From Planctomycetaceae bacterium (GTDB taxonomy: Bacteria > Planctomycetota > Planctomycetia > Pirellulales > Pirellulaceae), in the NCBI GenBank assembly GCA_002702965.1, contig PADE01000107.1, forward strand, positions 1 to 7,547: 7,547 bases of DNA. The letters are read 5' to 3'. Shown piece by piece: positions 5,599-7,547 of this stretch. A model generated the notes under the pieces. It was not told the DNA's origin. It ran no database searches and was given only the letters and a program-made list of their open reading frames with translations. How positions within the stretch are numbered: the first letter of the stretch is position 1; each line of letters starts with the position of its first letter. Both the position numbers and the translations under genes were made by a program.

Positions 5599-6465
5599 TC
5601 AATCGGTGGGCTTTTTCTCTCCGGTCGGCAGGATCGAGTCAAACTCATCGCGCCGCACGGTATCTGCGAATAGCACTTCGGCACAATCTTCCAGGTCAAA
5701 CCGGAACATCGCACGTGTCGCCAGGCGGAGATCGATGTCGGTGACCAGTAGCGTTTCCTGTCTCAGTTCGGTTTGGGCGTGTACGCGTCCATCGGGAGCA
5801 ATCACGAGCGAACGGCAGTTTTGGTGTGGGTCCAAACAGGCGTTACAGGAAGCAAACCAGACGGTGTTTTCGGCGGCCCGTGTCGTAATCATTGCGTGAT
5901 GGATCGGTGTTTTCCAGTCGTTGGGGCGGGTCGTGTTGTTCTGCGGATGGAAGATGAGCTGCGCTCCCTGGCGAACGCACTCGGCGGTTGTCTCGGCGAA
6001 CCGAAAGCCCTCGAAGCAAATCACGATTCCCACACGTACGCCGCACAGCTCCACCGTTTCGATGGAACTTCCCGGGGTGTAGGCCAAGGCGTCGAGCGGA
6101 GTTAGTTTGGTCTTGTGGTGAACCCCGATGATCTCCCCTCGGTCATCGATGATCAGCGCCGAGTTATAGGGTTTGGCCGCGGGGTCGTGGGAGGCGGGCG
6201 TTTCGGTTCCCAGAATACAAGCCATGCGGGCCTCGGCGCAGCGCTCGGCGACTCGGGTGTGCAGGCGATCTAACGCTTCCACAGGAGACGGACCGTCGAT
6301 TTCGGCGATGTCGACACGGTACCCGACGGTTTGTGTTTCGGGGAAACACAGAATTTGCACGCCCTGTTCGGCCGCTCGATCGAGGTACCTCAGAATGGTC
6401 TGGGCATTGGCTGCCAATTCTCCGGTTTGCCGTGTTTGCGCGAGCCCGATTCGGAGAGATGTCAT
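5599..6465 (-). CDS. Carbon-nitrogen hydrolase (nitrilase superfamily)
   Basis: The predicted protein has 288 residues, normal for single-domain members that hydrolyse amides, carbamoyl groups or nitriles of small molecules through a cysteine thioester. The catalytic triad is visible: E43 in LCFPET, K118 in HHKTKL, and C150 in VGIVICFEGFRF. Other family features are the N-terminal LRIGLAQ strand, YNSALIIDDRGEIIG before the lysine, and RAAENTVWFASCN (196-208) after the cysteine. An ATG 18 codons upstream (6519) keeps the frame open. The start at 6465 is chosen because the family begins with such an 'M-x-x-L-R-I-G-L-A-Q' stretch and TGAGG lies 8 bases upstream. No signal peptide is seen, so it is probably cytoplasmic. 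The substrate cannot be named. It is divergent from the DUF1501 gene across 237 bases. Confidence 0.9.
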   Translation of the reverse strand: MTSLRIGLAQTRQTGELAANAQTILRYLDRAAEQGVQILCFPETQTVGYRVDIAEIDGPSPVEALDRLHTRVAERCAEARMACILGTETPASHDPAAKPYNSALIIDDRGEIIGVHHKTKLTPLDALAYTPGSSIETVELCGVRVGIVICFEGFRFAETTAECVRQGAQLIFHPQNNTTRPNDWKTPIHHAMITTRAAENTVWFASCNACLDPHQNCRSLVIAPDGRVHAQTELRQETLLVTDIDLRLATRAMFRFDLEDCAEVLFADTVRRDEFDSILPTGEKKPTD

Positions 6466-6473
6466 GACCGCGA

Positions 6474-6478
6474 CCTCA
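6474..6478 (-). promoter_or_regulatory. Shine-Dalgarno deciding the hydrolase start
   Basis: On the minus strand TGAGG ends 8 bases before ATG 6465-6463, good spacing for a ribosome binding site. It supports this start over the in-frame ATG at 6519. Confidence 0.6.
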
Positions 6479-6591
6479 GTTGCTGGATCGGTTACCTGGA
6501 ACGGGTGTCTCCCCACCACTGATAACCGGTCTGCGGGCGGTCGGCAACTCGCCGCAGCCCCGCGATCGGAGCCACCCCAGGGGCAACGGCG

Positions 6592-6621
6592 TTGTCGCCG
6601 CGCTCAGCGATCGAATACACT
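6592..6621 (+). promoter_or_regulatory. Candidate sigma-70-like promoter for the DUF1501 gene
   Basis: TTGTCG (6592-6597) and TACACT (6616-6621) are separated by 18 bases, each matching 4 of 6 consensus positions. They would start transcription near 6628, about 75 bases before ATG 6703. Such matches are weak in GC-rich DNA. The rest of the 237-base divergent spacer (6466-6702) shows no other clear signal. Confidence 0.25.
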
Positions 6622-6689
6622 GGAGAATGACCGACCCAACGGGTGGAAATCGTGCGGATCGCGAGCGGGCCTGCGGCTCGGGAAATGAC

Positions 6690-6696
6690 AAGGGGA
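6690..6696 (+). promoter_or_regulatory. Shine-Dalgarno of the DUF1501 gene
   Basis: AAGGGGA lies 6 bases before ATG 6703 and supports that start, which also gives a complete Tat motif close to the N terminus. Confidence 0.55.
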
Positions 6697-6702
6697 ACTC
6701 GA

Positions 6703-7547
6703 ATGTCGAGGTCACGGCACTTCACCCGTCGCCGCCTTCTACAGGTCGGCGCGATCGGATCGTTGGGCCTCGATTTGCCGACGTTCTTGCGCAGCCATCA
6801 AACGAGGGCCCGCGACGCCCGAGCTGCCGGCGTCGACTCCTGTATCCTGATTTTCTACTACGGTGGACCGAGCCACCTCGATACCTGGGACATGAAGCCG
6901 GACGCGCCGGCAGAAATTCGCGGTGAGTTCAAGCAGATTTCCACGTCGGTGCCCGGATTGCAGATCAGTGAGCATCTGGCCGGCTGCGCCAAGGTGATGC
7001 ATCACATCGGACTGGTCCACACGCTGCATCACCAAATGCAGGCTCACATCACCGCGGTAGGAGAAACGTTGACCGGCAGAACTCCGCCCGGCGGTGACAA
7101 CGATTTGGGGTCACCCGAGAAACGGTTTTACCCAGCGCTCGGTTCGACAATCAGCTATCTGTCGCGCGACGAGGGTCATATCTTGCCGCACGTCGCCCTA
7201 CCGCACACGATGTGGGACGGCGCGACGTTGATCCCAGGTCAGACCGCCGGTTTTCTGGGACCGGCGTACGAACGCTTCCAGGTCGAAGCAGATCCGAATG
7301 CGGACCACTTCAGCATTGCGTCAAACAAGTTGCCGGCGGCCATGTCGTTGTTGGATTTGCCGGCCGATCTGTCCTCGCAGAGGATGGCGCAGCGCGAGGC
7401 CATGCGGGTGCTGTTCAATCGACAACGCAGCGGTCTGGACCGCATTGCGAAGCCGGCCCGGCTCGCTCGCTTCTATGAAAAGGCCTGTTCCATTCTCTCG
7501 TCAAAGGACGTACGTAAGGCCTTTGACATTGCCGACGAAGACACCCG
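6703..7547 (+). CDS. Tat-exported DUF1501 protein, 3' end missing
   Basis: The frame starts at ATG 6703 and stays open to the right window edge: 281 codons plus two bases, with no stop reached. Residues 9-11 (TRRRLLQVGAIG) form a twin-arginine signal with a short hydrophobic region, as is usual for this family. The signature YYGGPSHLDTWDMKPDAPAE (residues 52-71), followed by IRGEFKQISTSVPGLQISEHL, is typical of planctomycete DUF1501 proteins, which are distantly related to the sulfatase/alkaline phosphatase fold and are often encoded beside DUF1549/DUF1553 cytochrome-like proteins. Next come LHHQMQAHITAVGETLTGRT (109-128) and the region before the second half of the domain. Relatives are about 430-480 residues, so roughly a third is missing. 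The molecular function of the family is not established. The gene has its own Shine-Dalgarno and is divergent from the hydrolase. Confidence 0.9.
   Translation, partial: MSRSRHFTRRRLLQVGAIGSLGLDLPTFLRSHQTRARDARAAGVDSCILIFYYGGPSHLDTWDMKPDAPAEIRGEFKQISTSVPGLQISEHLAGCAKVMHHIGLVHTLHHQMQAHITAVGETLTGRTPPGGDNDLGSPEKRFYPALGSTISYLSRDEGHILPHVALPHTMWDGATLIPGQTAGFLGPAYERFQVEADPNADHFSIASNKLPAAMSLLDLPADLSSQRMAQREAMRVLFNRQRSGLDRIAKPARLARFYEKACSILSSKDVRKAFDIADEDT

Noticed and set aside
5381..5602. 73-codon minus-strand frame overlapping the hydrolase stop as ATGA
   Set aside because: The overlap is tempting as translational coupling, but the translation has no recognisable features, and the parallel frame has the more coding-like third-position bias.
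6480..6926. 148-codon plus-strand frame across the divergent spacer and the start of the DUF1501 gene
   Set aside because: It is out of frame with the clear DUF1501 gene, and its Arg/Pro-rich translation is a shadow of that gene.

Overview
The window looks like chromosomal DNA of a planctomycete, probably Pirellulaceae-like. This is inferred from gene content. It holds a secreted PQQ-type beta-propeller protein starting with the NWPRWRG signature after a signal peptide, a Tat-exported DUF1501 protein with the GGPSHLDTWD signature, a remnant resembling the neutral-ceramidase-like proteins common in that phylum, GC-rich codon usage, and loosely packed genes in many separate transcription units. 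No rRNA, tRNA, CRISPR array, transposase or phage gene was seen.

Layout. 1-876 (+) is the C-terminal two thirds of a LarA-like / DUF2088 (lactate racemase domain) protein cut by the window edge. It converges on 935-2212 (-), a secreted beta-propeller protein. 2213-2669 is a 457-base divergent spacer with no convincing gene. It contains nested inverted repeats, including a perfect 12-bp pair at 2290-2301/2566-2577, and, just before the next gene, a perfect 18-bp tandem duplication that carries the ribosome binding site. 2670-3161 (+) is a small Tat-exported NTF2-like protein that keeps the Arg-x-Asp...Asp pattern of limonene-epoxide hydrolases. 3248-4972 (+) is a complete ThDP-dependent 2-oxo acid decarboxylase of the pyruvate/indolepyruvate decarboxylase type. 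4973-5598 holds a broken, reversed ceramidase-like C-terminal fragment and other decayed-looking sequence. 5599-6465 (-) is a carbon-nitrogen hydrolase, divergent from 6703-7547 (+), a DUF1501 protein open at the right edge.

How the genes relate. The NTF2-like gene and the decarboxylase are codirectional and 86 bases apart, so they may be co-transcribed, but the sequence shows no functional link. One product is predicted to be exported and the other is cytoplasmic. The other genes look like independent units. A theme of 2-hydroxy/2-oxo acid metabolism (LarA-like protein plus 2-oxo acid decarboxylase) is possible but speculative.

No clear new multi-gene system is visible. The best candidates for something undescribed are the structured element in 2213-2669 and the tandemly duplicated leader next to it.
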